Assembly (NCBI GenBank): GCA_049316905.1
Contig: JBMOJH010000012.1
Location: 1-54,294 of the forward strand
Direction: 5' to 3'
Source: CAIPVR01 sp049316905
Lineage (GTDB): Bacteria > Actinomycetota > Acidimicrobiia > Acidimicrobiales > Microtrichaceae
Length of the DNA stretch: 54,294 nt
Position numbers and translations under genes: made by a program
Shown here: positions 35,708 through 43,083 of the stretch, piece after piece
How positions within the stretch are numbered: position 1 is the stretch's first letter
How the letters are laid out: every line of letters starts with the position of its first letter
Notes under the pieces: generated by a model
What the model was told of the DNA's origin: nothing
Databases searched by the model: none
Seen by the model: the letters and a program-made list of their open reading frames with translations, nothing else

Positions 35708-36538
35708 TCAACGACCGCCGGCGATCCACACGCCGGCCAGGAACAGCGGGGCGGCGAGCACGTACGCGTCGAGGCGGCGGGCCCGCGTGTGCTCGTCGCC
35801 CTTCGGCAGGAACGCGCTCATGATCCACTGACCGATCGGACAGGCCACGGCGACCACCGCGCCCACCACCCACGCCGCCGGCGCGTCGAAGGGCGGTGGC
35901 TCGAACGAGGCCATCGTGAAGGTCACGGCCAGCACGCCGATCATGCCGACGAGCGGGCCCTCGAGCCGGCCCGGCCGGTCGGCGCCCAGGAGGAAGCTCC
36001 CGGCGTCGTAGAGCGACACCGCCAGGATCAGGAACAGCCCGGCCCAGGTGTCGGAGCCCACCGCCAGGACCACCGGCACCGACGCCAACGCGGGCAGCAG
36101 CCCCGCGATCGCCACCGACGCGTCAGGCGGTCCCGGTCGCCCGAGACCGATCGCGGCGACCCACGCGCCCCCGGCCGCGACCACGAGCACCACCCCCGCC
36201 ACCATCGGCCCGGCCCCGGCGGCGAGCACCGGCAGGGCGGCCACCGCGGCGGCCACCCAGCCCGCGGGCCCGGCGTCGCCGCGCCGGGTCGCGGCGTGCC
36301 ACACCCGTACCAGGTCCTGCGCGCAGCCCCCGGCGACCACGGCCCACACGACGGCGCTGGACCACGGACCGGCCGTGGCCGCGGCCACGGCGGCGAGGAA
36401 CCACAGGATGCCGAGGCGGACCCTCGGCCCACCCGTGTAGGGCCGGACCGCCAGGCGGTCGAGCGGACCGACGCGGCGGGGCGCCGGGGCCGCGGCCGCG
36501 CGGCTCCGTGGCCGGCGCACGACCTTCTCGGTGCTCAT
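35708..36538 (-). CDS. CdsA-like membrane protein lacking the catalytic signature
   Basis: A 276-residue protein with about seven hydrophobic segments. The C-terminal end follows the layout of phosphatidate cytidylyltransferase: VSLYDAGSFLLG, GQWIMSAFLPKGD and RARRLDAYVLAAPLFLAG. However, the CdsA signature with its metal-binding Asp and PGHGG loop before the DRLD is shortened to KGDEHTRARRLDA. So it looks like a diverged CdsA fold that may not make CDP-diacylglycerol. It is separated from the rsiG ATG by 21 bases. Confidence 0.6.
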   Translation of the reverse strand: MSTEKVVRRPRSRAAAAPAPRRVGPLDRLAVRPYTGGPRVRLGILWFLAAVAAATAGPWSSAVVWAVVAGGCAQDLVRVWHAATRRGDAGPAGWVAAAVAALPVLAAGAGPMVAGVVLVVAAGGAWVAAIGLGRPGPPDASVAIAGLLPALASVPVVLAVGSDTWAGLFLILAVSLYDAGSFLLGADRPGRLEGPLVGMIGVLAVTFTMASFEPPPFDAPAAWVVGAVVAVACPIGQWIMSAFLPKGDEHTRARRLDAYVLAAPLFLAGVWIAGGR

Positions 36539-36574
36539 GCGGGCTGCTCGGCACTCATACGAGGGCTCCGGTCC

Positions 36575-36814
36575 TCATGCACCACCCGAGACCGGCGGGA
36601 GGACCGCCACCTCGGCACCCGGGCCCACCGGGTCCTCGGCGCCGGCCGGCTCACCGTCCACCCACACCCGGCAGATCTCCAGCACCTCGGCGAACGCCGG
36701 GCCGTAACGGGTGGTCGCGGCGCCGAGCACCTCGCCCACGGTGGAGCCGGGCACCTCGTCACGACCGGTCCCGGCGGCCTCGCGGGCCTGCGCGAACAAG
36801 CGGATCACCGGCAC
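36575..36814 (-). CDS. MoaD/ThiS-like small sulfur-carrier protein
   Basis: A 79-residue ubiquitin-fold protein (PVIRLFAQAREAAGTGRDEV; VAVLPPVSGGA). The C-terminal Gly-Gly that accepts AMP and sulfur is followed by one Ala. Classical MoaD ends exactly in GG, so this protein may need trimming or be a sampylation-type carrier. No molybdopterin gene is nearby. The ATG start at 36814 is 36 bases from the divergent histidine phosphatase. Confidence 0.75.
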   Translation of the reverse strand: MPVIRLFAQAREAAGTGRDEVPGSTVGEVLGAATTRYGPAFAEVLEICRVWVDGEPAGAEDPVGPGAEVAVLPPVSGGA

Positions 36815-36850
36815 CGGGCGAGGTTACCGCCCGCGCTACGGTCGCCCCTC

Positions 36851-37438
36851 GTGACCCACCTGCTCCTCGTCCGCCACGGCCAGTCGGAGTGGAACGCCGA
36901 CGGGCGCTGGCAGGGCCAGGAGGACCCGCCGCTCACCGAACTGGGCCGCGCCCAGGCCCGCCAGGCCGCCAAGGCCGTCGGTGCGGTGGACGCCGTGGTG
37001 TGCTCACCCCTCGAGCGGGCGGCGGTGACCGCTGCGATCATCGCCGAGGAGCTCGGCGTGGGGCCGGTGGTCACCCTCGACGGTTTGATGGAGCGCCACG
37101 CCGGGGCCTGGCAGGGAATGACCCGCCGCGAGATCGAGGAGGACTACCCCGGCTACCTGGCCGACGGACGCCGGCCCCCCGGATGGGAGGACGACGACCA
37201 GGTCGAGGCCCGGGCCCTCGGTGCCCTCGACGCGATCGCGCTGACCCACCCCTACGGGTTCGCGGTGGCGGTGGCGCACGCCGGGGTGATCTTCGCGGTG
37301 GAAGCGGCGCTGGGCGCCCCCCACGAACGGCTCGCCAACCTCGGTGGCCGCTGGCTCATCCACGAGGACGGCGGACCGTGGAAACTGGGCGAGCGGGTCC
37401 ACCTCCTGGTGGAGGAGACCATCCCCGACCAGCTCTAG
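36851..37438 (+). CDS. Histidine phosphatase superfamily protein
   Basis: Phosphoglycerate-mutase-like phosphatase of 195 residues. The catalytic His is in LLLVRHGQSEWNADGRWQG, followed by PLTELGRAQARQAA, CSPLERAAVTAAII, the Glu region LDGLMERHAGAWQG and the second His in VAVAHAGVIFAVEAA. It starts GTG at 36851. It overlaps the convergent small gene ending at 37435 by four bases. Substrate unknown; it is more likely a phosphatase than a glycolytic mutase since it is short. Confidence 0.85.
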   Translation: MTHLLLVRHGQSEWNADGRWQGQEDPPLTELGRAQARQAAKAVGAVDAVVCSPLERAAVTAAIIAEELGVGPVVTLDGLMERHAGAWQGMTRREIEEDYPGYLADGRRPPGWEDDDQVEARALGALDAIALTHPYGFAVAVAHAGVIFAVEAALGAPHERLANLGGRWLIHEDGGPWKLGERVHLLVEETIPDQL

Positions 37439-37722
37439 GCGGTCGGCGGGTCCGGGAACCGCTCGGCCGACACCACCGCGGCCACCTGGGCGGCCGCGGC
37501 CGCGCCGTCGCCGCCCTCCGCCGTGATGCGGTCGAGCGTGGCGAGCGCCTCCTCGACGGCCGCGAGGTCCGCCTCGAGCGCCTCGAGCACCTCGGGGCGG
37601 TGGGCCTCGTCGGGTGCCGGGGTGCCGGTCGCGGACACGGCACGAGTCGCGGTGTCAGGTCCGGGGGCGGTCATGGGACCGGACGCTGACGGGTCGGTGC
37701 GGAGAGGCTCGGGAACGTCCAC
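37435..37722 (-). CDS. Small helical acidic protein, weakly DksA-like
   Basis: The GTG at 37722 gives 95 residues; an ATG at 37674 would give 79. After a disordered start comes a helical stretch, LEALEADLAAVEEALATLDR, similar to the coiled coil of TraR/DksA proteins. Where those carry a Cys4 zinc finger there are no cysteines here, and it ends SAERFPDPPTA. Its stop overlaps the histidine phosphatase stop by four bases. Function unknown. Confidence 0.45.
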   Translation of the reverse strand: MDVPEPLRTDPSASGPMTAPGPDTATRAVSATGTPAPDEAHRPEVLEALEADLAAVEEALATLDRITAEGGDGAAAAAQVAAVVSAERFPDPPTA

Positions 37723-37764
37723 GTGGCGAGCGTAGTGGGCGGTGTCGGTAGCCTCGGAGCCCGC

Positions 37765-38166
37765 ATGGGAGTTCCGTTGCTGGCCGCGGAGGTGCAGTAC
37801 TCCACCCTTCTGCGCTCGCTCGTGCTGGCGCTGCTCGTCGTGGCGCCCTTCTTCTGGTACCAGTGGCGCAAGGTCCGCCGGGCCCGGGCCGAGGCGGCCG
37901 CCGCGGCGGCCCCCACACCGGAGACCGCAGCGGACCCGCGACCGCGCCTCGAGGACGTGGTCGGGTCGATCGCCGCGACAGTGACCACCACCGAGGTGAC
38001 CGTGCCGGACGGCGTGACGGTCGACGGGGTGGAGGTCGCCCCCGACATGGTCGAACTGCTGGTGGCCGACGCGCTGCGCCGCTCGGGGCTGGTGGAGGTC
38101 GAGCGGACCCGGCGCGGCGACGCCACCGTCCTCAGGTGCGCGCCGGCGGCCGACGGGGCACCATGA
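37765..38166 (+). CDS. Small membrane-anchored protein of unknown function
   Basis: The ATG at 37765 follows GGAG by a few bases and gives 133 residues. One transmembrane helix (residues 16-35) is followed by a basic stretch, an Ala-rich linker and a small soluble domain of about 80 residues. The order suggests an anchored cytoplasmic domain. It precedes the DUF3039 gene by 4 bases, so the two are co-transcribed. I do not recognise the domain. Confidence 0.6.
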   Translation: MGVPLLAAEVQYSTLLRSLVLALLVVAPFFWYQWRKVRRARAEAAAAAAPTPETAADPRPRLEDVVGSIAATVTTTEVTVPDGVTVDGVEVAPDMVELLVADALRRSGLVEVERTRRGDATVLRCAPAADGAP

Positions 38167-38170
38167 GGCC

Positions 38171-38464
38171 ATGGAGCCGATGACCAGCCCCGGGACCGGG
38201 ACCACCACGATCCTCGAGAACGAGGAGGTGGAGGAGACCGAGGACGGGCCGGTCGCCCACATCGTGAAGACCCGGCCCGGTGAGGACGCCGCGGCGAAGG
38301 TGCTGCAGGCCCGGATCGAGGGCACTCCGCTCGAGGCGCTGTGCGGCCACGTCTGGGTTCCGTCGCGCGACCCGAAACAGCTGCCGGTCTGCCAGAAGTG
38401 CAAGGACGTCTACGGGATGTACCGCGACTTCAACGACGACCTCGACGAGACGCCCCGCATGTAA
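38171..38464 (+). CDS. DUF3039 family protein
   Basis: A 97-residue actinobacterial protein of unknown function. The C-terminal half has Cys residues as LEALCGHVWVPSRDPKQLPV followed by CQKC, a likely small zinc-binding site. The N-terminal half is acidic and probably disordered. ATG start. It sits directly behind the membrane-anchored gene at 37765 and in front of a repeated hairpin region. Confidence 0.8.
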   Translation: MEPMTSPGTGTTTILENEEVEETEDGPVAHIVKTRPGEDAAAKVLQARIEGTPLEALCGHVWVPSRDPKQLPVCQKCKDVYGMYRDFNDDLDETPRM

Positions 38465-38490
38465 CCCTCTCGTGGCGGGCCCTGCTCGCG

Positions 38491-38535
38491 GTCTGCGGAG
38501 GTTGACTCGCCTCCGGGGCGACCGAGGACCCCTAT
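38491..38535 (-). repeat. Two-hairpin 3' element, copy B1
   Basis: A 45-base sequence identical to 38561-38605, with a 70-base period. On the minus strand it reads ATAGGGGTC, then hairpin 2 TCGCC-CCGGA-GGCGA, then the tail AACCTCCGCAGAC. Between the copies is the near-palindrome CTCGCAGTGCGAG (38533-38545). It lies between convergent genes. Confidence 0.8.
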
Positions 38536-38560
38536 GTCTCGCAGTGCGAGGCTCCTCCGC

Positions 38561-38605
38561 GTCTGCGGAGGTTGACTCGCCTCCGGGGCGACCGAGGACC
38601 CCTAT
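38561..38605 (-). repeat. Two-hairpin 3' element, copy B2 (contains the thiolase stop codon)
   Basis: Exact copy of 38491-38535. The thiolase stop codon TAG (complement of 38604-38602) is inside the conserved AATAGGGGTC. The closing pairs of hairpin 2 are T-A in this copy but A-T in the copy at 51656. Confidence 0.8.
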
Positions 38606-40110
38606 TCCCCGGGGGCGGGGGTGCAGGTGGGGCCGGCGACGGTCACCGGCCGGCCGGTGAGGTCGTCCACCACCGAGCCTCGGACCAGTTCGGGGTCGCG
38701 GGACGTGCCCACCCAGCGGCGGCCGTCGGGCAGGTCCGCGAGGACGAACACCTTCGCGGGCTCGTCGCCGTCGTAGGTGGTCGTCCACCCGGCGACGGCC
38801 GCCGCACCGGTGGCAGTGCCGGTCACCTCCCTCACCGCGGTCCGGGTCGCGGCCTCTGCGCCCAGGTCCGCGAGCAAGGGACCCGCCGCAGGCGGCTCGG
38901 CGCCCCACACGGTGAGGCCGGGCTTGGTGAGCAGGCCCGACACCGTCGTCACGAGACCGAGGTGACCCGGACGCTCGCGGACCCGGGCGACCACGGGCGC
39001 GGTGGCCTGGTAGGTGAAGTTGTTGAGCGGCCCGCCGGCGAAGGACATACCGCCGGTGACGGTGAGGGGTGCACCCTCGTCGAGGCCCAGTTCGGCGGCC
39101 TGGACCGCCACGGCGGACGGGAAGCAGGAGTAGATCTCGGTGACCTCCACCGACGACAGGGGTCGACCCAGGTGCGCCTCGGCCGCCGCGCCGAGCACCC
39201 GCATCGCGGGCCACCGGTGCAGGTCGGCGCGCCGGCTGAGCGACACCGAGAGCGACGACTCGACGAGTACGTGCGGAAACACCCATCGGTCGCGCGGCAC
39301 GCCCGCTGCCGCGGCCGCGGCCGCACTGCACACCAGCAGGGCTGCAGCCTGGTCCACGGTCCATTGTGTGACGTGCCACTTGGCGTACGGGAAGGCGAGC
39401 GCGCGGTTGCCCGGACCGGGCGCCCGCAGGAACGCCACGTCACGGGGCTCGCCGAAGTCCGCGGCCGGGTTCGTCCGGGCCACCTCGTTGAACCCCTCCC
39501 ACAGCGCGGCGACGGCGTCCAGGTGCTCCGCCGCGGTGCGCCCTGCGGCATGTCGTCGGGCGTTCTCGATCACGGCGTAGTGCTCGACCGGCGACCACAT
39601 GCCCGCGGCGATCTCGGGCTCGGCCATGAGCTCGCCCTCGGGCACCCAGCGCTCGTGCGGTTCGGCCCCATCGACGTCCGCGGCCCGAGGCGGCTCGCGT
39701 CCGGCCCGCTCCGCCGCACGCTGCGAGGCCAGTGCCTCACCCCCGGCCACCAGCGCCACGTCGAGCGCCCCGGAGCGGATCCGTTCCGCGGCCACCCGGA
39801 CCGGCGTGCACTGCGGCACGCCCACGTCCACCCGCACGGTGCGGGCGTCGGCCGCCCCGATCCGTACGGCGAGCAGCCCGGCGGGATCGGCGTACGGGGT
39901 GTTGCCCTCGGTGACCGCGACCAGCCCGAGCCGGCCCAACAGGGCCGGGGCCCCGGCGTCGGCCGCCGCGGCGCGGGCCGCCTCGGCCATGAGGTCGAGG
40001 GCCTCCACGTCGCCGGAGCCGTCGACGGGCCGGTGCGCGGTGCCCACCCCGACCAGGACGGGGGTTCGCGGATCCACCGCAGGCGGGGTGTCCGGCCGGG
40101 GCGGAGTCAC
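38602..40110 (-). CDS. Thiolase-family acetyl-CoA acetyltransferase with C-terminal OB-like domain
   Basis: Thiolase-fold enzyme of 502 residues. The GTG start at 40110 overlaps the stop of the M15 peptidase gene (GTGA). The nucleophile region reads VDVGVPQCTPVRVAAERIRS, with a Cys where thiolases have one. Later blocks are EIYSCFPSAVAVQAAELGL and TGGMSFAGGPLNNFTYQA. The last 70 residues (WTTTYDGDEPAKVFVLADL) look like the OB-fold domain of this subgroup. Such proteins in Actinobacteria are linked to lipid or sterol degradation, but the substrate is unknown. Confidence 0.8.
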   Translation of the reverse strand: MTPPRPDTPPAVDPRTPVLVGVGTAHRPVDGSGDVEALDLMAEAARAAAADAGAPALLGRLGLVAVTEGNTPYADPAGLLAVRIGAADARTVRVDVGVPQCTPVRVAAERIRSGALDVALVAGGEALASQRAAERAGREPPRAADVDGAEPHERWVPEGELMAEPEIAAGMWSPVEHYAVIENARRHAAGRTAAEHLDAVAALWEGFNEVARTNPAADFGEPRDVAFLRAPGPGNRALAFPYAKWHVTQWTVDQAAALLVCSAAAAAAAGVPRDRWVFPHVLVESSLSVSLSRRADLHRWPAMRVLGAAAEAHLGRPLSSVEVTEIYSCFPSAVAVQAAELGLDEGAPLTVTGGMSFAGGPLNNFTYQATAPVVARVRERPGHLGLVTTVSGLLTKPGLTVWGAEPPAAGPLLADLGAEAATRTAVREVTGTATGAAAVAGWTTTYDGDEPAKVFVLADLPDGRRWVGTSRDPELVRGSVVDDLTGRPVTVAGPTCTPAPGE

Positions 40111-40769
40111 TTCACGCACCGGTTGCCGAGGCCGAAGAACTCGAGCACCGGTCGGAACTCGAAGTGCCACGGCTCGTCGGGCACGGTCCGGCACCACCCG
40201 TTGGCCCGCAGGAGCCGGGCATCCTGACCGAACGACGCCGGTCCCCAGTCCTCGAGGTCGACCGCGAAGCCGAATTCGTGTCGGGAAGTGCCCGGCCGCG
40301 CCGCCCAGTCCGGGCCGAACCTCGAGTACAGGCATTCCTGCTCGTCACGCGACCGCCATGCCGTGCGCAACCAGATCGTCCTGGCGTCCACCGGTACCGC
40401 ATCGGGTGGGACCCCGAACCGCCCGTAGTTGGCGAGCGCCTCCCGCTCCTTGGCGTCCATGGCGATCCGCAACGAGGCGGCCGCGCCGAGGTCGAGTCCC
40501 TCGGCCCAGGGTCGTGGGCGGGTGCACTCGCAGAAGCCCCTCGAACCGTCGGCGTTCGCAGTGGTCATGGCACGCACCTTGCGGTCCGAGGGCGACAACG
40601 CGTCCGTGCCGGGCTCGTATGGCCGCCCTTCCGGGAGATCGTCGACCAGTGGCGCGCGGCCGGGCGTGCCGTACGAACACGGGTAGGTGGCGGCATCGGC
40701 CACCGAGAGGTTCCCCGCGAGGAGTGCGAGGGCCGACACGACGGCCAGGAGGACCACACGGACGCGCAT
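40107..40769 (-). CDS. Secreted M15-family D-alanyl-D-alanine carboxypeptidase-like peptidase
   Basis: Peptidoglycan-type zinc peptidase of the M15B (VanY-like) family, 220 residues. The ATG at 40769 opens a signal peptide (residues 1-25, ending VADAATYP). The zinc site follows the family pattern: SRHEFGFAVDLEDWG with His and Asp, and EPWHFEFRP with the last His. It lies next to an M23 peptidase and upstream of the thiolase; the shared strand may mean co-transcription. A cysteine pair (CECT and NGWC) may form disulfides outside the cell. Confidence 0.85.
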   Translation of the reverse strand: MRVRVVLLAVVSALALLAGNLSVADAATYPCSYGTPGRAPLVDDLPEGRPYEPGTDALSPSDRKVRAMTTANADGSRGFCECTRPRPWAEGLDLGAAASLRIAMDAKEREALANYGRFGVPPDAVPVDARTIWLRTAWRSRDEQECLYSRFGPDWAARPGTSRHEFGFAVDLEDWGPASFGQDARLLRANGWCRTVPDEPWHFEFRPVLEFFGLGNRCVK

Positions 40770-40840
40770 ACGACCATCCTCCCGCACTGCGGACCGGCGG
40801 TGCCGGGATCGGGCCGGCACGTGGCCGAACCCGGAGAGGG

Positions 40841-41755
40841 TCAGGCGGGTGCGGTCAGGCAGCCCACGCGGGTGGAGCCGCCGCCGCCGACGGAGTGTGC
40901 GATCAGGCAGACCCGGGCGCCGACCGGGATCACCGTGGACCCCGAACCGAGCTGGGCGGCGATGTCGACCCCGTGCCGGTCACCACGGCCGGGGTGCGCT
41001 GCCGCCACGTCGGGCCGGCTCACGTTCGCGTCCACCGTGGCGACGGGGTTGCCGTTCACGTACACGCTGGCCTTCACCGGGTCGTTGCGCACCGCGTCGA
41101 GCGCCCATCCCCGGATCCGGAGACCACCGCCGGCCACGCGGTCGACCGCCTCGAGGGCACCGGTCGGACTGTCCGCGATCCGCTCCGCTTCGGTCCGTTG
41201 GGTGCGGGTCGCGGCCCGCAGGTCGCCGAAGGCGTTGACCACCGAGCCGTCGGGCCGGTGCAGCTCGTAGTGCAGGTGCGGGGCGGTGGTCTCGGCGTCG
41301 CCGGAGTCGCCGACGTACGCGATCACCTCGCCCGCCTTCACCCGCTGACCCACCCGGACGCCGTCCGCGAACGCCTGCTCGTACACGTTCGCCCCGTCGT
41401 CGGTGCCGGGCGAGTCGTTGTTGATGTGGATGTAGTAGTGCTTCCAACCGTTGTCGCCGGTGAGGATCAGCATGTTCCCGGAGATGGTGGTGGTCCCCCA
41501 GCGGAGCCAGGTGACGGTGCCGTCGGTGGTGGCCACCAGCGGGGTGCCCTTCGCCGCCATCAGGTCCTGGCCCTCGTGCGTGCGGCCGCCGGCCCGGGGG
41601 GCGCCGAAGGTGTCGGAGTACGACACCCGACCGGCCACGGGGAAGACCAGGCGGCCGACCTCACCCGCGGCGAGCGGCGGTCCGGCGCACGCCACCGGCA
41701 CGACCACCGCGATGGCGAGCACGAGCGCGGTGGCGAGGTGACGACGGCGATCCAT
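40841..41755 (-). CDS. Secreted M23-family metallopeptidase with C-terminal GW-type module
   Basis: Peptidoglycan endopeptidase of the M23/LytM family (304 residues). The ATG at 41755 opens a signal sequence (residues 6-24); a Cys follows in PVACAG, but the lipobox is poor. The zinc ligands are in RTHEGQDLMA and PHLHYEL. Between them are SGNMLILTGD and HYYIHINND. The last 120 residues form a module beginning RIRGWALDAVRNDP that recurs in secreted actinobacterial proteins. An M15 peptidase follows. Confidence 0.85.
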   Translation of the reverse strand: MDRRRHLATALVLAIAVVVPVACAGPPLAAGEVGRLVFPVAGRVSYSDTFGAPRAGGRTHEGQDLMAAKGTPLVATTDGTVTWLRWGTTTISGNMLILTGDNGWKHYYIHINNDSPGTDDGANVYEQAFADGVRVGQRVKAGEVIAYVGDSGDAETTAPHLHYELHRPDGSVVNAFGDLRAATRTQRTEAERIADSPTGALEAVDRVAGGGLRIRGWALDAVRNDPVKASVYVNGNPVATVDANVSRPDVAAAHPGRGDRHGVDIAAQLGSGSTVIPVGARVCLIAHSVGGGGSTRVGCLTAPA

Positions 41756-41824
41756 GCCCCCTGATCGGCGCGACCACCGCCGGTCCTTGAGGACACCGCC
41801 CCGCCGGTGGGGGAGACTCCCGTC

Positions 41825-42667
41825 ATGACCGGTCCCACCGACGCGGTGCTGCTCGACGACCCGGCCCCGGGCGTGCGGCGCATCACCATCAACCGCCCCG
41901 ACAAGCGCAACGCCCTGAACCACGCCGTGCGCGGCGGCATCATCGACGCACTCCGCGCCGCGGACGCGGACGACGACGTGCGCGTGAGCATCGTGCGCGG
42001 CGCCGGCGAGTGCTTCTCCGCGGGCTACGACCTCGGCGACGGCAACGAGGGCCTCGAGCCGCCGTGGTTCACCGCGGCCGGCGAGGGGTACTGGCCCCGC
42101 CACGTGACCGAGGGCTGGATGGGCATCTGGGACCTCGCCAAGCCGGTCATCGCCCAGGTCCACGGCTGGTGCCTCGCCGGCGGCAGCGAGCTCGCCACGG
42201 GCTGCGACCTCGTCTACGTGGCCGCCGACGCGCGCATCGGGTACCCGGCGGTCCGCTTCGGCGTGCCCGACATGCAGTTCCACGCCTGGTTCATGGGCAT
42301 GCGCGCGGCGATGGAGTCGATGCTCACCGGCGACTGGATGTCCGGCGAGGAGGCCGTGCGGCTGGGGTGGGCCAACCGTTCGGTGCCGGTCGAAGAGCTC
42401 GACGACTTCGTGCTGGGGCGGGCCGAGCGGATCGCCCTGGTGCCGCCGGACATCGCGCAGCTGAACAAGCGGACCGTTCACCGTGCGATGGACGTGATGG
42501 GGCTCCGCACCGCGATCCGCGCGGGCACCGAGCTGTGCTCGCTCGCGATCCACCAGCCGAGCTTCCAGGCGTTCATCGACGGCTCCCACCGCGACGGCGG
42601 GCTCACCGGCGCGCTCCAGGAGCGCGACGAGCCCTTCGGCGACTACCGCGCGGGGAGCGAGGAGTGA
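41825..42667 (+). CDS. Enoyl-CoA hydratase/isomerase family protein
   Basis: Crotonase-fold protein of 280 residues. The ATG at 41825 follows a GGGGGAG ribosome-binding site at 41808-41814. The oxyanion segments are recognisable: ECFSAGYDLGDG and HGWCLAGGSELATGCDL; the second crotonase Glu position holds Ser-Glu. An insertion around EPPWFTAAGEGYWPR distinguishes it from the simplest hydratases. Its stop overlaps the following allophanate hydrolase C-terminal domain gene (GTGA), which is an odd coupling. Confidence 0.85.
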   Translation: MTGPTDAVLLDDPAPGVRRITINRPDKRNALNHAVRGGIIDALRAADADDDVRVSIVRGAGECFSAGYDLGDGNEGLEPPWFTAAGEGYWPRHVTEGWMGIWDLAKPVIAQVHGWCLAGGSELATGCDLVYVAADARIGYPAVRFGVPDMQFHAWFMGMRAAMESMLTGDWMSGEEAVRLGWANRSVPVEELDDFVLGRAERIALVPPDIAQLNKRTVHRAMDVMGLRTAIRAGTELCSLAIHQPSFQAFIDGSHRDGGLTGALQERDEPFGDYRAGSEE

Positions 42668-43083
42668 TCCGCATCGCGGTGGTGGGCGCGCACCTCAGCG
42701 GGCAGCCGCTGAACCACCAGCTCACCGACCGGGGCGGGCGGCTCGTGGCCACCACCCGCACGGCGCCCGCCTACCGGCTGGTCGCGCTCGACACCGAGCC
42801 GCCGAAGCCGGGGCTGCTGCGCACCGTGACCGACGGCGTCGCCGACCCGGACGCCGGCGCGGTGGAGGTGGAGGTGTGGGAGCTCGACGAGGCGGGGTTC
42901 GGCACGTTCGTGGACGGCGTGCCCGCACCGTTGTGCATCGGCACGGTCGAGTTGGCCGACGGCACCACGGTGAAGGGGTTCCTGTGCGAGGAGGTCGCCA
43001 CCCGGGGCGCCCCTGACATCACGGCGACGGGCGGGTGGCGGGCCCACCTGGCGGGCCGGACCGGGGATCCGTCGGGACGCTGA
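42664..43083 (+). CDS. Allophanate hydrolase C-terminal domain as a separate gene
   Basis: A 139-residue protein equal to the C-terminal domain of AtzF: VVGAHLSGQPLNHQLTDRGG, TRTAPAYRLVALDTEPPKPG and ADGTTVKGFLCEEVATRGAP. In complete AtzF this domain follows the amidase domain and decarboxylates the N-carboxycarbamate intermediate. Here it is on the plus strand, starting with GTG coupled to the enoyl-CoA hydratase. Its 3' end overlaps the minus-strand amidase by 65 bases (43019-43083). Together the two genes can supply a complete enzyme in two pieces. Confidence 0.85.
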   Translation: MIRIAVVGAHLSGQPLNHQLTDRGGRLVATTRTAPAYRLVALDTEPPKPGLLRTVTDGVADPDAGAVEVEVWELDEAGFGTFVDGVPAPLCIGTVELADGTTVKGFLCEEVATRGAPDITATGGWRAHLAGRTGDPSGR

